Below, piece by piece: positions 8,565 to 17,547 of a stretch of DNA of 64,000 bases. Location: positions 174,664 through 238,663 of the forward strand of contig ABYL01000001.1 of the NCBI GenBank assembly GCA_000173575.1, written 5' to 3'. Made by a program: the position numbers and the translations under genes. This DNA comes from Burkholderia sp. H160 (GTDB lineage Bacteria > Pseudomonadota > Gammaproteobacteria > Burkholderiales > Burkholderiaceae). Positions within the stretch are counted from its first letter, which is position 1, and the number at the start of each line of letters is the position of its first letter. The notes under the pieces are model-generated. The model was given only the letters and a program-made list of their open reading frames with translations, was not told the origin of the DNA and searched no databases.

Positions 8565-9620
8565 TCAGGCGGCAAGCGGATGGGCGTTCTGCTCGTCCCA
8601 CCACACCGTCACGCGCGCGCCGGGACCGGCGCGTTGCGGGTCGTAGTCGGCGTCGCTGATCATGGAAACGAGTTCGGGCGAACCGTCGAGCGGATCGAGC
8701 GTCATGCGCAGATGGGTGCCCTGATACTCGGCTTCGCGCACCGTGCATGCAAGACCGCCGATGCGCGAGAGTCCGTTGCCACCCGCGCTCGTCCCGGGCG
8801 CGATGCCGTGTGGAGCGATGCGCAGATGGTCCGCGCGCACGGTGAAGAGCCGCCCGTTCGTTCCCAACACGTTGTGACCGCCGAGAAAGCGCGCGACGAA
8901 TTCCGTGCGCGGACGATTGAAGACTTCGAACGGCGTGTCGATCTGTTCGATATGACCGTGACTCATGACGACGACCAGATCCGCGAGCGCCATCGCTTCT
9001 TCCTGCGAATGCGTGACGTGCACGAAGGTGATGCCGAGTTCCTTCTGCCAGCGCTTAAGCTCGGCGCGCATCTGCACGCGCAGGAAGGGATCGAGGGCGG
9101 AGAGCGGCTCATCGAGAAGCAGGCAGCGCGGTTCGTTGAGCAGCGCGCGCGCGAGCGCGACGCGCTGCTGCTGGCCGCCGGAGAGTTGTGCGGGCTTGCG
9201 CTCCGCGTAAGCCGACATCGCGACGAGTTCAAGCAGTTCGCCCGCGCGCTTTCGACGCGTGTCCCTGGCGACACCACGCACCTTGAGGCTGAACGCGACG
9301 TTGTCGAGCGCCGAGAGATGCGGAAAAAGCGCGTAGCTCTGGAAGACCATCGCCGTGCCGCGCGCGGCGGGCTGTTCGAGCGTGACGTTGCGACCGGCGA
9401 TCAGCACGTCGCCTTCGGAGACCCATTCGTGGCCCGCGATCATGCGCAGCGTCGAGGTTTTGCCGCAGCCGGACGGCCCGAGCAGACAGCAGTACGCGCC
9501 GCCAGGAACGCGCAGGTCGATGGAATCGACGGCGAGCGCATCACCATAGCGCTTCGAAACATGCACGAGTTCGATGTCGGCTGGGCTCGCGTGGGCCAGG
9601 GTGGATGGCGGTTGAACCAT
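8565..9620 (-). CDS. ABC transporter ATPase, PotA type
   Basis: 351 residues. Walker A GPSGCGKT at residues 48-55, Q-loop in MVFQSYALFPH, signature LSGGQQQR at about 146-153, Walker B LLLDEP at about 167-172, and the switch His in VHVTHSQEEA. The ~100-residue C-terminal extension corresponds to the TOBE domain of PotA/MalK-like subunits. It energises import through the permeases encoded downstream. First gene of the minus-strand operon; its promoter must lie in 9621-9892, a 272-bp space shared with the divergent deacetylase gene. Confidence 0.9.
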   Translation of the reverse strand: MVQPPSTLAHASPADIELVHVSKRYGDALAVDSIDLRVPGGAYCCLLGPSGCGKTSTLRMIAGHEWVSEGDVLIAGRNVTLEQPAARGTAMVFQSYALFPHLSALDNVAFSLKVRGVARDTRRKRAGELLELVAMSAYAERKPAQLSGGQQQRVALARALLNEPRCLLLDEPLSALDPFLRVQMRAELKRWQKELGITFVHVTHSQEEAMALADLVVVMSHGHIEQIDTPFEVFNRPRTEFVARFLGGHNVLGTNGRLFTVRADHLRIAPHGIAPGTSAGGNGLSRIGGLACTVREAEYQGTHLRMTLDPLDGSPELVSMISDADYDPQRAGPGARVTVWWDEQNAHPLAA

Positions 9621-9892
9621 GAAGGCCTGTCCTGTGTGAAGACGCTGAGGAGTCTGCGAGCAAGCCGTTGCAAGACATATGCCATTGGGGTTCCGAAGGA
9701 CAGCCGCGGCATCTGGTCACCGAGGCTGCAACGCGCGCTCAGGTGCACGTGTCGACGAATTGGCCTACATATTGCACACGATCTCGTGCCACGATCGTCG
9801 GCGTTTGCGTATGCCCCGTGTGCGCGATCGAGGTGCGGATAACGTCCGCTTTGGGGCATGACCTGACCAAACTGATTCATTCGCACTCGATA

Positions 9893-10809
9893 ATGAACGA
9901 CTTCGATCCGTTGAAGACGCATGGACGTTTCGCCTACCGCCCGATACACCATTGCGATGGATATCGCTGGCCCAACGGGACGAATCTGGCGTTTTATCTG
10001 GGCTTCAATCTGGAGCACTTCGTGTTCGGCGAGGGGCTGGGCGCGGCGCTCGGGCCGCCGTCGCCGCAGCCCGACGTGCTGAACTACAGCTGGCGCGAGT
10101 ACGGCAATCGCGTGGGTGCGTGGCGCTGCATCGAACTATTCGACGCGCTCGACATGCCCGCCGGCACGCTCATCAATACCTCGCTCTACGATCATTGCCC
10201 CGAGCTGGTCGAAGCATGCATGGCTCGCGGCGACGAGTTGATCGCTCACGGCTATACGAACGCGCAGCGTCAGAGTGATCTCGACGAAGAGGGCGAGCGC
10301 GCACTGCTCGCGCATTGCCGCACGCGCATGACCGAATGCTCGGGCGTGGCACCTTCGGGCTGGCTCTCGCCGTGGATCTCCGAGTCGCATCACACGCCGG
10401 ACCTGCTCGCCGAGACCGGCTATCGCTATACGCTCAACTGGTGCCACGACGACCGTCCCGTGCGCATGAAAACGCGCGGCGGCCCGATCTGGTCGATCCC
10501 GTATCCGCAGGAGCTCAACGATTTGCCAATGATCATGGCGCGCCAGATGGATATGCGCGACTTCGTCGGCATGATCATCGACCAGTTCGACGAGATGCTG
10601 GAGCAGACGCAACGGGCGCATGCGCCGCAAGCGCTCGTGATGGGGATCGCCTGCATCCTTATATCGTCGGGCAGCCGTATCGCCTGCGGCATCTACGGCA
10701 TGCGCTCGCGCATATCGCAGCGGCGCGCGACGACATCTGGATCACGACACCCGGCGCGATTGCGCGACACATCGATGAGACCGTGCCGCTTACGGTGGAT
10801 GTTGAATGA
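9893..10809 (+). pseudogene. Polysaccharide deacetylase/PuuE-like gene with a one-base frameshift
   Basis: The first ~252 codons (ATG 9893) read as a carbohydrate esterase 4-like deacetylase related to allantoinase-type PuuE: TLINTSLYDHCPELVEA, GDELIAHGYTNAQ, SGWLSPWISESHHTPDLL and CHDDRPV in the usual order. At about 10649-10652 the frame breaks: the original frame turns into junk, while the +1-shifted frame continues with LHPYIVGQPYRLRHL and ITTPGAIARHI, the expected C-terminus, up to the TGA at 10807-10809. Insertion of one C after ATCGCC restores a full ~305-residue protein. Either a real inactivating deletion or a sequencing error. Its stop overlaps the next start (ATGA), so an intact gene would be coupled to the GntR regulator. 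Confidence 0.75.
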
Positions 10810-11510
10810 GGACGGAGAGAGAGCGCGCGGACGCGCGCATCTACCGCTCGATCTTCGAGGGTGTGCTCAACCGCAGGCTCACGCCCGGCACGAAACTGCC
10901 CGAGCCGGAACTATGCACTCTGTTCGGCGTGAGCCGCGCGGTGGTGCGGCGTGCGCTGGAGAAGCTCGCGTACGACGGCATCGTCGTCCTGCGTCCGAAC
11001 AAGGGCGCGGTGATCGCGCAGCCCACGCGCGAGGAAACACGCATGATCTTCGAGGCCAGGCGCGCGCTCGAACGCTCGCTGGTCGAACTCGCGACGCAGC
11101 GCGCGAGCGCTGCCGACATTGCGGCGCTGCGTGAGCAACTGAAAGAGGAGCATGAGGCGATGCATCGCTTCGATCAGCCGTCGTGGGCGCGGCTTGCGAG
11201 CGCGTTTCATTTGCGCATCGCTGCGCTGGCAGGCAATGCGATCCTCGAGCACTACTTGACGGAACTGGTATCGCGCTGTTCGCTGATCGTGGGAGCCTTC
11301 GAGCCGGCCGGTAATGCGCCGTGTGAGCACGACGAGCACTGCGCCATACTCGAATGCCTCGAGGCACGCGATGCACAAGGCGCTATCGCGCACATGAGCG
11401 CGCATCTGCACGAACTCGAGGCGCGTATCGAGACATCGCGGATGCCTGGTGCGAAAGGGCTTGCGTATTTGCTCGGCATCAATCCCGCGCAACGAACCGC
11501 AATGGAGTGA
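10806..11510 (+). CDS. GntR-family regulator with FCD domain
   Basis: 234 residues. N-terminal winged helix-turn-helix (about residues 10-75, LPEPELCTLFGVSRAVVRRALEKL) followed by an all-helical FCD/FadR C-terminal ligand domain (about 85-220) with conserved His residues likely to hold a metal (HEAMHR, FHLRIAALAGN, HDEHCAILE). Subfamily FadR. Start codon overlaps the deacetylase stop. Probably controls the divergent ABC importer operon and the deacetylase/flavin reductase genes around it; ligand unknown. Confidence 0.85.
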   Translation: MRTERERADARIYRSIFEGVLNRRLTPGTKLPEPELCTLFGVSRAVVRRALEKLAYDGIVVLRPNKGAVIAQPTREETRMIFEARRALERSLVELATQRASAADIAALREQLKEEHEAMHRFDQPSWARLASAFHLRIAALAGNAILEHYLTELVSRCSLIVGAFEPAGNAPCEHDEHCAILECLEARDAQGAIAHMSAHLHELEARIETSRMPGAKGLAYLLGINPAQRTAME

Positions 11511-11511
11511 T

Positions 11512-12099
11512 ATGGAAATCGACTTCGAAGCGATCACCGAGTATCAGCGCTACAAGCTGATGGCGAGCCTCATTGTGCCGCGTCCGATCGCGCTCGTGAC
11601 GACGCTGGGCGAGGACGGAATCGTTAACGCCGCGCCGTTCTCGATGTTCAACATGCTCGGCGAAGAGCCGCCCATTATCATGATCAGCATTAACCGCTTG
11701 GCGGACGGCACGCTCAAGGACACGGCGGTGAATATTCCGCGCGAGAGGGAGTTCGTCGTGCATCTCGCCGACGAGGCCATCGCGCAGCAGATGCATCGCT
11801 GTGGGGAGCGCTTTGCCGCCGATGTTTCCGAGCTCGATCAGGTGGGGTTCACCGCGCTTGCGTCGTCGCGCGTGAAACCGCCGCGCATCGAGCAAGCGCC
11901 GGTCGCGTTCGAGTGTGCGTTGTGGGAGACATTGGAGACCCCGAGCCGCCATATTTTCATCGGCAAGGTGCTGATGCTGCATGCACGGGACGAGCTAATC
12001 GATCTGGATGCGTGGCGCGTGCGCCTTGAGCACTACTTTCCTGTGGGGCGTTTTGGCGCGAGCGATTACATCACGACGCGCAATCGCTTTCAGATGTGA
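11512..12099 (+). CDS. Flavin reductase-like (FMN-binding split-barrel) protein
   Basis: 195 residues from the ATG at 11512; one base separates it from the GntR stop and the SD-like AATGGAGTG is inside that gene's end. Pattern of the flavin reductase domain: LIVPRPIALVTTLGEDGIVNAAPFSMF at the N-terminus (phosphate-binding strand and loop), then PPIIMISINR, and an ending typical of the DIM6/NTAB group. Such proteins bind FMN and either reduce it for a monooxygenase or act as small oxidoreductases. No monooxygenase partner is nearby. Its position suggests a role in catabolism of the compound imported by the adjacent ABC system. Confidence 0.8.
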   Translation: MEIDFEAITEYQRYKLMASLIVPRPIALVTTLGEDGIVNAAPFSMFNMLGEEPPIIMISINRLADGTLKDTAVNIPREREFVVHLADEAIAQQMHRCGERFAADVSELDQVGFTALASSRVKPPRIEQAPVAFECALWETLETPSRHIFIGKVLMLHARDELIDLDAWRVRLEHYFPVGRFGASDYITTRNRFQM

Positions 12100-12207
12100 C
12101 TCCTCGCGGACGACTTCGGGTACGTACAGGCACGCTGATTTGGGGATGGACCTAAGAGGTCGCAGCAGAGTGGGGGCTGGATTTGCTCTGCGAAGATGCC
12201 GTCGACC

Positions 12208-12312
12208 GGTTTCCGCGCGGTTGTTCATCCGCGCGGCCGCTTTCACGAACACGTGCGACACCTGCTGCGCGTTTCTCTTTGCCGCGAACAGCTCGCGGCG
12301 CACTTCGCCGCC
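12208..12312 (-). mobile_element. IS6-family transposase remnant
   Basis: On the minus strand, a short open segment reads AAKRNAQQVSHVFVKAAAR followed by MNNRAE, which matches the region just before the last catalytic Glu of IS6-family DDE transposases (the family pattern ends NNRAENSHQPTR). The match stops abruptly after the Glu, and no further transposase, terminal repeat or target duplication is recognisable in 12100-12550. This ~450-bp space between two convergent genes is otherwise without a credible gene, so it appears to be the scar of a decayed insertion. Confidence 0.5.
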
Positions 12313-12550
12313 TGGCATCGATTTACTGAGATCACCCAAGGTCCGTCCGCTTTCCGAGCAATGCGTGTCCTCTCCGCTAATGCGTCGCGAACGGTTCAAC
12401 GTGACAGAGCCTCGGCGCCTTCTTGTCATCTTGCTCTTTTTCCTCGTCGATTCTGGATTGTCCTCCTATCGACCTGTCCGAGGAAATTAGACCACTACAG
12501 TTCAATCGGATGCCTGGCTCATGCATCATGCGGCTTCGGGCACGCCCAGT

Positions 12551-13513
12551 CTATCGCTTTCCAACCTTCCTCTGTCGCCACAAACACAACAGGTCGCACG
12601 CAATATGAGCGGCGGCAATCGCCGTGATTTCGCTCTGGTCGTAAGCGGGCGCCACTTCGACGACATCCGCACCCACCAGGTTCAACGCACCGAGTGCACG
12701 CACTATCGCCAGTCCCTGAGCCGACGACAAACCGCCCGCCACCGGCGTGCCCGTTCCCGGTGCGAACGCCGGATCGAGACAGTCGATATCAAACGTCAGG
12801 TAGGCCGGACGTTCCCCCACAATCGACGTGATACGCTCCACCGCCGCACGAGCGCCGTGTTCGTGCACCCATGCCGCATCGAGAATATTAATCCCCATGA
12901 AATCGTCGTTCCACGTGCGAATACCGATCTGCACCGACGTCTCGGGATCGATCAGCCCGTCCTTCACCGCCTTGTAGAACATCGAACCGTGGTTCAGGCT
13001 GTCAGGGCTTTCGTCAGCCCAGGTGTCGCAATGAGCGTCGAAATGAATCATCGAAAGCGGCTTGCCATACTTTTCGGCATGCGCGATCAGCAGCGGATAG
13101 GTGATGTAGTGATCGCCGCCGAGCGTGAGCATCTTCGCGTCCGAGCGCAGGATCGTGCGTGCGTGTTCAACGATCGATTGCTTGATAGTCAGCGGATTGT
13201 GCGCGTCAAACCAGCAATCTCCGTAGTCGGTTACAGCGAGATCGTCGAAGGGATTAAAGCCCCATGGATACGGATGCAGTTCCGACAGCTGCACGCTGGC
13301 CGCGCGCACCGCTGCAGGTCCGAGACGCGCGCCCGAGCGGAAGGTGGTGGCCAGATCGAGCGGCACGCCAGAAACCGCGATGTCGACGCCCTCGAGTTCT
13401 CGCGTGTATTTGCGGCGCATGAACGACAGCACACCAGCATAGGTGTTTTCAGTCGAGGAGCCATAGAGCGAATCGCGATGGATTGCGCCGTCGCCGTAGA
13501 TGAGTTCAGTCAT
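12551..13513 (-). CDS. speB: Agmatinase (ureohydrolase family)
   Basis: 320 residues from ATG 13513, the usual size for agmatinase; a longer frame to 13594 adds an unconserved leader and I prefer the inner start. The binuclear manganese signature is complete: GGDH, FDAHCD (as IHFDAHCDTW) and FDIDCLDPAFAPGTGTP. It hydrolyses agmatine to putrescine and urea in the cytoplasm; guanidinobutyrase or related activity cannot be excluded in this family. Third gene of the minus-strand set puuR - aldehyde dehydrogenase - speB, 132 bp after the dehydrogenase. It would feed putrescine to the PuuA/aminotransferase genes encoded divergently. Confidence 0.85.
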   Translation of the reverse strand: MTELIYGDGAIHRDSLYGSSTENTYAGVLSFMRRKYTRELEGVDIAVSGVPLDLATTFRSGARLGPAAVRAASVQLSELHPYPWGFNPFDDLAVTDYGDCWFDAHNPLTIKQSIVEHARTILRSDAKMLTLGGDHYITYPLLIAHAEKYGKPLSMIHFDAHCDTWADESPDSLNHGSMFYKAVKDGLIDPETSVQIGIRTWNDDFMGINILDAAWVHEHGARAAVERITSIVGERPAYLTFDIDCLDPAFAPGTGTPVAGGLSSAQGLAIVRALGALNLVGADVVEVAPAYDQSEITAIAAAHIACDLLCLWRQRKVGKR

Positions 13514-13645
13514 GGATGACTTGATACCTGATAGACACGCCGGCGCGGCGCGCGAGGTTTCCAGAAATACGCGCAACGCCGGCTTCGGATTCATTGGGAA
13601 CGCGGCAGCGCGCTATGCACGCCACCGCGCTGGCTTGCGAATCCT

Positions 13646-15139
13646 TTAGCGCAGCCGCACCAGCGTAGACTTCAGCTCGGTGTACTTCTCCAGCGCGTGC
13701 AACGACTTGTCGCGGCCGTTGCCCGATTGTTTATAGCCGCCGAAGGGGAAGTTCATGTCTCCGCCTTCGTCGTAGCAATTCACCCACACGGTTCCGGCTC
13801 GCAGCCTGCGTGACATCTCGTGTGCGGTGGTCAGGTTCGAGGTCCAGACCGCGGCGGCGAGACCATACTCACTTTCGTTGGCGATACTGATCGCCTCATC
13901 GACCGTATCGAATGTAATCACCGACAACACCGGCCCGAAAATCTCCTCGCGCGCGATCTTCGCACCCGCAGGCGGAATGTCGAAGATGGTCGGTTCGATA
14001 TAGAAGCCGCCGCTCTCTTCATTGACACGCGAGCCGCCTAGCAGCAGCTTCGCTTCCGCTCGCCCCGCGTCGATATAGCCAAGCACGCGTTCGAGTTGCA
14101 GCTTGTCGACAATCGCGCCCATCGAGGTCTGCGGGTCGAGCGGATTGCCCGGCCGATAGCTGCGCGCCGCGTTCATCAGCTTGTCAAGGAACACGTCCTT
14201 GATCTCGCGGTGCACCAGCAAACGCGACCCAGCAGTGCACATTTCGCCCATGTTGTAGAAGATCGCGCCAGCCGCTGCATTCGCCGCTCGGTCCATGTCG
14301 AGGCAGTCAGGCATGATGATATTGGGCGACTTGCCGCCGAGTTCAAGCCACACGCGCTTCAGGTTCGACTGTCCGGCATACTGCATGATGAGTTTGCCGA
14401 CGTTGGTCGAGCCGGTGAAGGCAAGGCAGTCCACGTCCTGATGCAGCGCAAGCAGTTTGCCCGGCTCGCCGGCGCCGGGCACGACGTTGAACACGCCCGC
14501 GGGGATGCCCGCGTCCAGCGCAAGTTGCGCGATCCGGATCGCGGTAAGCGGCGACTTTTCAGAAGGCTTGAGCACCACGCTATTGCCCGCGGCCAACGCC
14601 GGACCGAACTTCCACGACGCCATCAGAATCGGAAAATTCCACGGCACGACTGCGGCTACCACGCCGACCGGCTCGCGCGTGACGAAGCCGACCAGATGAT
14701 GATCCGCCGGTGCGACTTCGCCGCCTACCTTGTCGATCGCTTCGGCAAACCATTCGACGCAATACGCCGCGCCGGGAACATCCACCGTGGTGGTGTCGCC
14801 GATCGGCTTGCCCGCGTCCAGCGTTTCGAGCAGCGCCAGTTCGTCGAGGTGTTCGCGGATTGACGCGGCCCAGCGCAGCAAAACGGCTTTGCGTCGACGC
14901 GGATTCAGCCCCGACCATACGCCGCTATCAAACGTACGGCGCGCGGCCGCTACGGCGGCGTCGACGTCGGCCGCGCCGCTGTCTGCGACTTTTGCCAATA
15001 GTTTGCCGTCGATCGGACTGTGACACTCAAACGTACGGCCGCTGGCGCTTTCACGATATTCACCATCAATAAACGCGCGGCCTTCGATCGAAAGCGTAGC
15101 GGCCTTAGCTTGCCAGAAGGCGAGAGTTCTATCTTCCAT
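13646..15139 (-). CDS. puuC: Gamma-glutamyl-gamma-aminobutyraldehyde dehydrogenase-like aldehyde dehydrogenase
   Basis: 497 residues, full-length ALDH. NAD(P)-binding stretch VVPWNFPILMASWKFGPALAAGN, glycine motif FTGSTNVGK, ELGGKSP with the general-base Glu, and the catalytic Cys in NMGEMCTAGSRLLVH. Closest in character to PuuC/AldH of the putrescine pathway, which oxidises gamma-glutamyl-gamma-aminobutyraldehyde (and 4-aminobutyraldehyde) to the acid. GAGGT lies six bases before the ATG. Encoded between puuR and speB, which supports this substrate over other ALDH roles. Confidence 0.85.
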   Translation of the reverse strand: MEDRTLAFWQAKAATLSIEGRAFIDGEYRESASGRTFECHSPIDGKLLAKVADSGAADVDAAVAAARRTFDSGVWSGLNPRRRKAVLLRWAASIREHLDELALLETLDAGKPIGDTTTVDVPGAAYCVEWFAEAIDKVGGEVAPADHHLVGFVTREPVGVVAAVVPWNFPILMASWKFGPALAAGNSVVLKPSEKSPLTAIRIAQLALDAGIPAGVFNVVPGAGEPGKLLALHQDVDCLAFTGSTNVGKLIMQYAGQSNLKRVWLELGGKSPNIIMPDCLDMDRAANAAAGAIFYNMGEMCTAGSRLLVHREIKDVFLDKLMNAARSYRPGNPLDPQTSMGAIVDKLQLERVLGYIDAGRAEAKLLLGGSRVNEESGGFYIEPTIFDIPPAGAKIAREEIFGPVLSVITFDTVDEAISIANESEYGLAAAVWTSNLTTAHEMSRRLRAGTVWVNCYDEGGDMNFPFGGYKQSGNGRDKSLHALEKYTELKSTLVRLR

Positions 15140-15228
15140 CGGGATACCTCAATGTTATGCGTGCGACGCCGACCGGCATCGATCGCAGGTGGCGTTGAAC
15201 CGAGTCGCGGCGCGTCGGCGCGGAGTCA

Positions 15229-15780
15229 TCAGAAGGTGGGCGGCGAGTTTGCCGACACGATCTCGCAGAGATGCTCCACACTGGGATTGCGAAAACGGTG
15301 CGGAAGACGGCTTTCGAAGTAGTAACTGTCTCCGGGGTCGAGAAGCCACGTCACGCCGTCGACGGTCAGTTCGATCTGGCCGCTCACCACGACCCCGCCC
15401 TCGTGTCCTTCATGTTTCAGCATTTCCAGTCCCGTATCCGACAGAGGCTGATAGACCTCGCGCAGAATGCCCATGTTGCGGTCCTTCACGCTCGAACCGG
15501 CGAGATACAGCTCGATCGACTCGTTGCCGAGGTTCGGCATGTCGGCACGGCGCGAGACTACCGAGCGTTGCGCTTCGAGTTCGAAAGTGAAGAACTCGGC
15601 AAGACTCATTGGAATGCATTCGAGCAGTTTCTTGAGCGAACCGACCGAGGGGCTGACGCGGTTCTGCTCGATCAGCGAGATCGTGCCGTTGGTCACCCCC
15701 GCCCGTTTTGCCAGCTCTCGCTGGGACAAGCCATGCTTCTTGCGGATGTACTGCAAACGGGTCGCTACTTCGATAGACAT
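15229..15780 (-). CDS. puuR: PuuR-type XRE/cupin transcriptional repressor
   Basis: 183 residues from ATG 15780, matching the ~185 residues of E. coli PuuR. N-terminal HTH_XRE (residues ~7-60, GLSQRELAKRAGVTNGTISLIEQN) and a C-terminal cupin_2 barrel (~110-178, HEGHEGGVVVSGQIELTVDG). In E. coli PuuR binds putrescine and de-represses the puu genes. Here it heads the minus-strand genes and faces puuD across a 942-bp space, so it probably represses both directions. A longer reading frame extends to 15927 but lacks homology. Confidence 0.88.
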   Translation of the reverse strand: MSIEVATRLQYIRKKHGLSQRELAKRAGVTNGTISLIEQNRVSPSVGSLKKLLECIPMSLAEFFTFELEAQRSVVSRRADMPNLGNESIELYLAGSSVKDRNMGILREVYQPLSDTGLEMLKHEGHEGGVVVSGQIELTVDGVTWLLDPGDSYYFESRLPHRFRNPSVEHLCEIVSANSPPTF

Positions 15781-16722
15781 TGCCGTGTTCTCTGACGATG
15801 AATGCAGTCGGGACGGACGGAGCTCAGCCCCAGGGTGCTCTCGAGTGTTGAATATTCTAATCAGCCAAAATGTCGTGCCGCTGGAGAAAACCCTCGACGT
15901 AAAGGGAAGAAATGTACGGCGCAACATGTGTTCCTATCGAAGGGGGAATCCTGCTAAAACTTCGAAAGGAATCTACTACACATACTTTATTTGAATGACT
16001 TGACGGCTTTATTGGCTCATATATGCTGATTCCCAGATGGCCGTCGCCAAGCGTGACGAGGCGCTGCAAGGTGTATCGCAGCGCCTCGAATCCAGGGCGA
16101 TACGTCTATCCAAAACGTCGTGCTTTCCTGAACGCACCCGTGCGTATCCTGAGCAGAGCGTTCAATAATTTCAACATCGTTAGCCGAGTTTTATCGTGAG
16201 AGTCCGAGGCCCTTTGGTGAGATGGAATCGTAGTCAGGCGGGTGGTCCCCGCGCTGACGGCGTCATCACCGACGGCAGCAACGGCAGCCTTGCGTCTCGC
16301 CGCTTTCTGTCCGTCTTCACGATCCTCTCTCGCCGTTCAGTTCGACGTCACAACTCCATTTCCGCGCGCGCCTTTATCTCGGTGCGCACAGACGAAGTCG
16401 CTTCGCTTCTGCCGTAGCGCCTCCTTCCCCTTTACCGTTCGATTCGTCCGATTGCGTGCGCGAGCTCTTTAGAGCCGTGTGACCGCGCATGTGCGGTGCT
16501 GTGTGCCGCCCTTGCGGGTCATTCACATCAGATTGACTGCGCGCAGCAGCGGGCCGAATCGAACAACTCGTCCAGCTAACACGCGCGGCACGACTTCGTC
16601 GATAGCGACCGGCCGCACTACCCGGTGGCCTGGCGCCTTGTGCGCGGCTGCGGAATCGTGCCGCCCCGCGTCATGACGCAGTTCATGCCGCATTCCGCGG
16701 GAACTGAATACAAGTAATCGTT
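15781..16722 (+). promoter_or_regulatory. 942-bp intergenic/regulatory region between puuR and puuD
   Basis: No convincing protein gene. The part from about 15840 to 16060 is A+T-rich. It holds a sigma70-like pair on the + strand, TTGACG at 16000-16005 and TATGCT at 16022-16027 with a 16-base spacer. The 3' part (16190-16700) returns to high GC and contains only short, unsupported frames. If the promoter is real, the puuD transcript would carry a leader of almost 700 nt, room for a small RNA, riboswitch-like element or an unrecognised small gene. PuuR operators probably lie here, but I cannot define them. Confidence 0.35.
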
Positions 16723-17517
16723 ATGCGAGACAAACCTCTGGTCGGCATTAGCGCCGACCGAACGATGATAGGAGCCCACCCATCGCACGTCGTCGGCGAG
16801 AAGTACATCGCCGCGATCGTCGACGGTTCGCAGGCGCTAGCCATGCTGCTGCCAGCACTCGGCGAACGGCAATCCTTCGAGGACGTGCTGGCTACGGTCG
16901 ACGGCCTGTTGTTGACCGGCAGCTATTCGAACGTCGAGCCGCACCGCTACGGCGGCAAGCCCAGTGCGCCGGGCACGCTGCACGACGCCGCTCGCGATGC
17001 GACGACGCTGCCGCTCCTGCGCGCGGCCATCGCCGCCGGCGTGCCAGTGCTGGCCGTATGCCGTGGCTTGCAGGAAATGAACGTGATATTCGGCGGAACG
17101 TTGCATCAAAGCGTTCACACGGTGGCCGGCCTGCACGACCATCGCGAGAACAGGCAAGACGACCTCGACGCGCAATACGCGCCGTCTCACTCGATCACGC
17201 TGACGCAAGGCGGCCTGTTGCAGCGCCTCGCGGGCGGCATGAATGAGGTGCGCGTGAATTCCCTCCACGGCCAGGGGATCGATCGGCTGGGCGTGGGCCT
17301 CGCGGCCGAAGCCATCGCGCCAGACGGCCTGATCGAAGCAATCAGCGTGAAGGATGCGCGCGCTTTCGCGCTCGGTGTGCAGTGGCACCCGGAGTGGAAG
17401 CATGGCGGCGACGCACTGTCCACCGCGATCTTTCGCGCGTTCGGCGACGCCTGCCGCGATCGAATGCGCAGCAGGGGAGGCGATGGCGCGGCATCCGCCG
17501 CGGCCACGCATGCCTGA
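16723..17517 (+). CDS. puuD: Gamma-glutamyl-gamma-aminobutyrate hydrolase
   Basis: 264 residues, class I glutamine amidotransferase fold (peptidase C26). The nucleophile Cys113 is in VCRGLQEMNV, and the second and third triad members are His222 and Glu224 in VQWHPEW. The oxyanion-region GLLLTGSYSNVEPHRYGG is also in place. In the Puu pathway it cleaves gamma-glutamyl-GABA to glutamate and GABA. First gene of the rightward polyamine set, 30 bp before puuA. Confidence 0.9.
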   Translation: MRDKPLVGISADRTMIGAHPSHVVGEKYIAAIVDGSQALAMLLPALGERQSFEDVLATVDGLLLTGSYSNVEPHRYGGKPSAPGTLHDAARDATTLPLLRAAIAAGVPVLAVCRGLQEMNVIFGGTLHQSVHTVAGLHDHRENRQDDLDAQYAPSHSITLTQGGLLQRLAGGMNEVRVNSLHGQGIDRLGVGLAAEAIAPDGLIEAISVKDARAFALGVQWHPEWKHGGDALSTAIFRAFGDACRDRMRSRGGDGAASAAATHA

Positions 17518-17547
17518 GCCAGGCGCGTCCAATCAGGGAGAACAACC

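Noticed and set aside
12008-12490. 160-codon + frame between the flavin reductase and speB
   Set aside because: It starts inside the flavin reductase gene and crosses the IS6 remnant on the other strand, so it is unlikely to be a gene.
16196-16472. Two small + frames in the puuR-puuD space
   Set aside because: Arg/Ser-rich, overlapping in different frames, no ribosome site and no similarity that I recognise.
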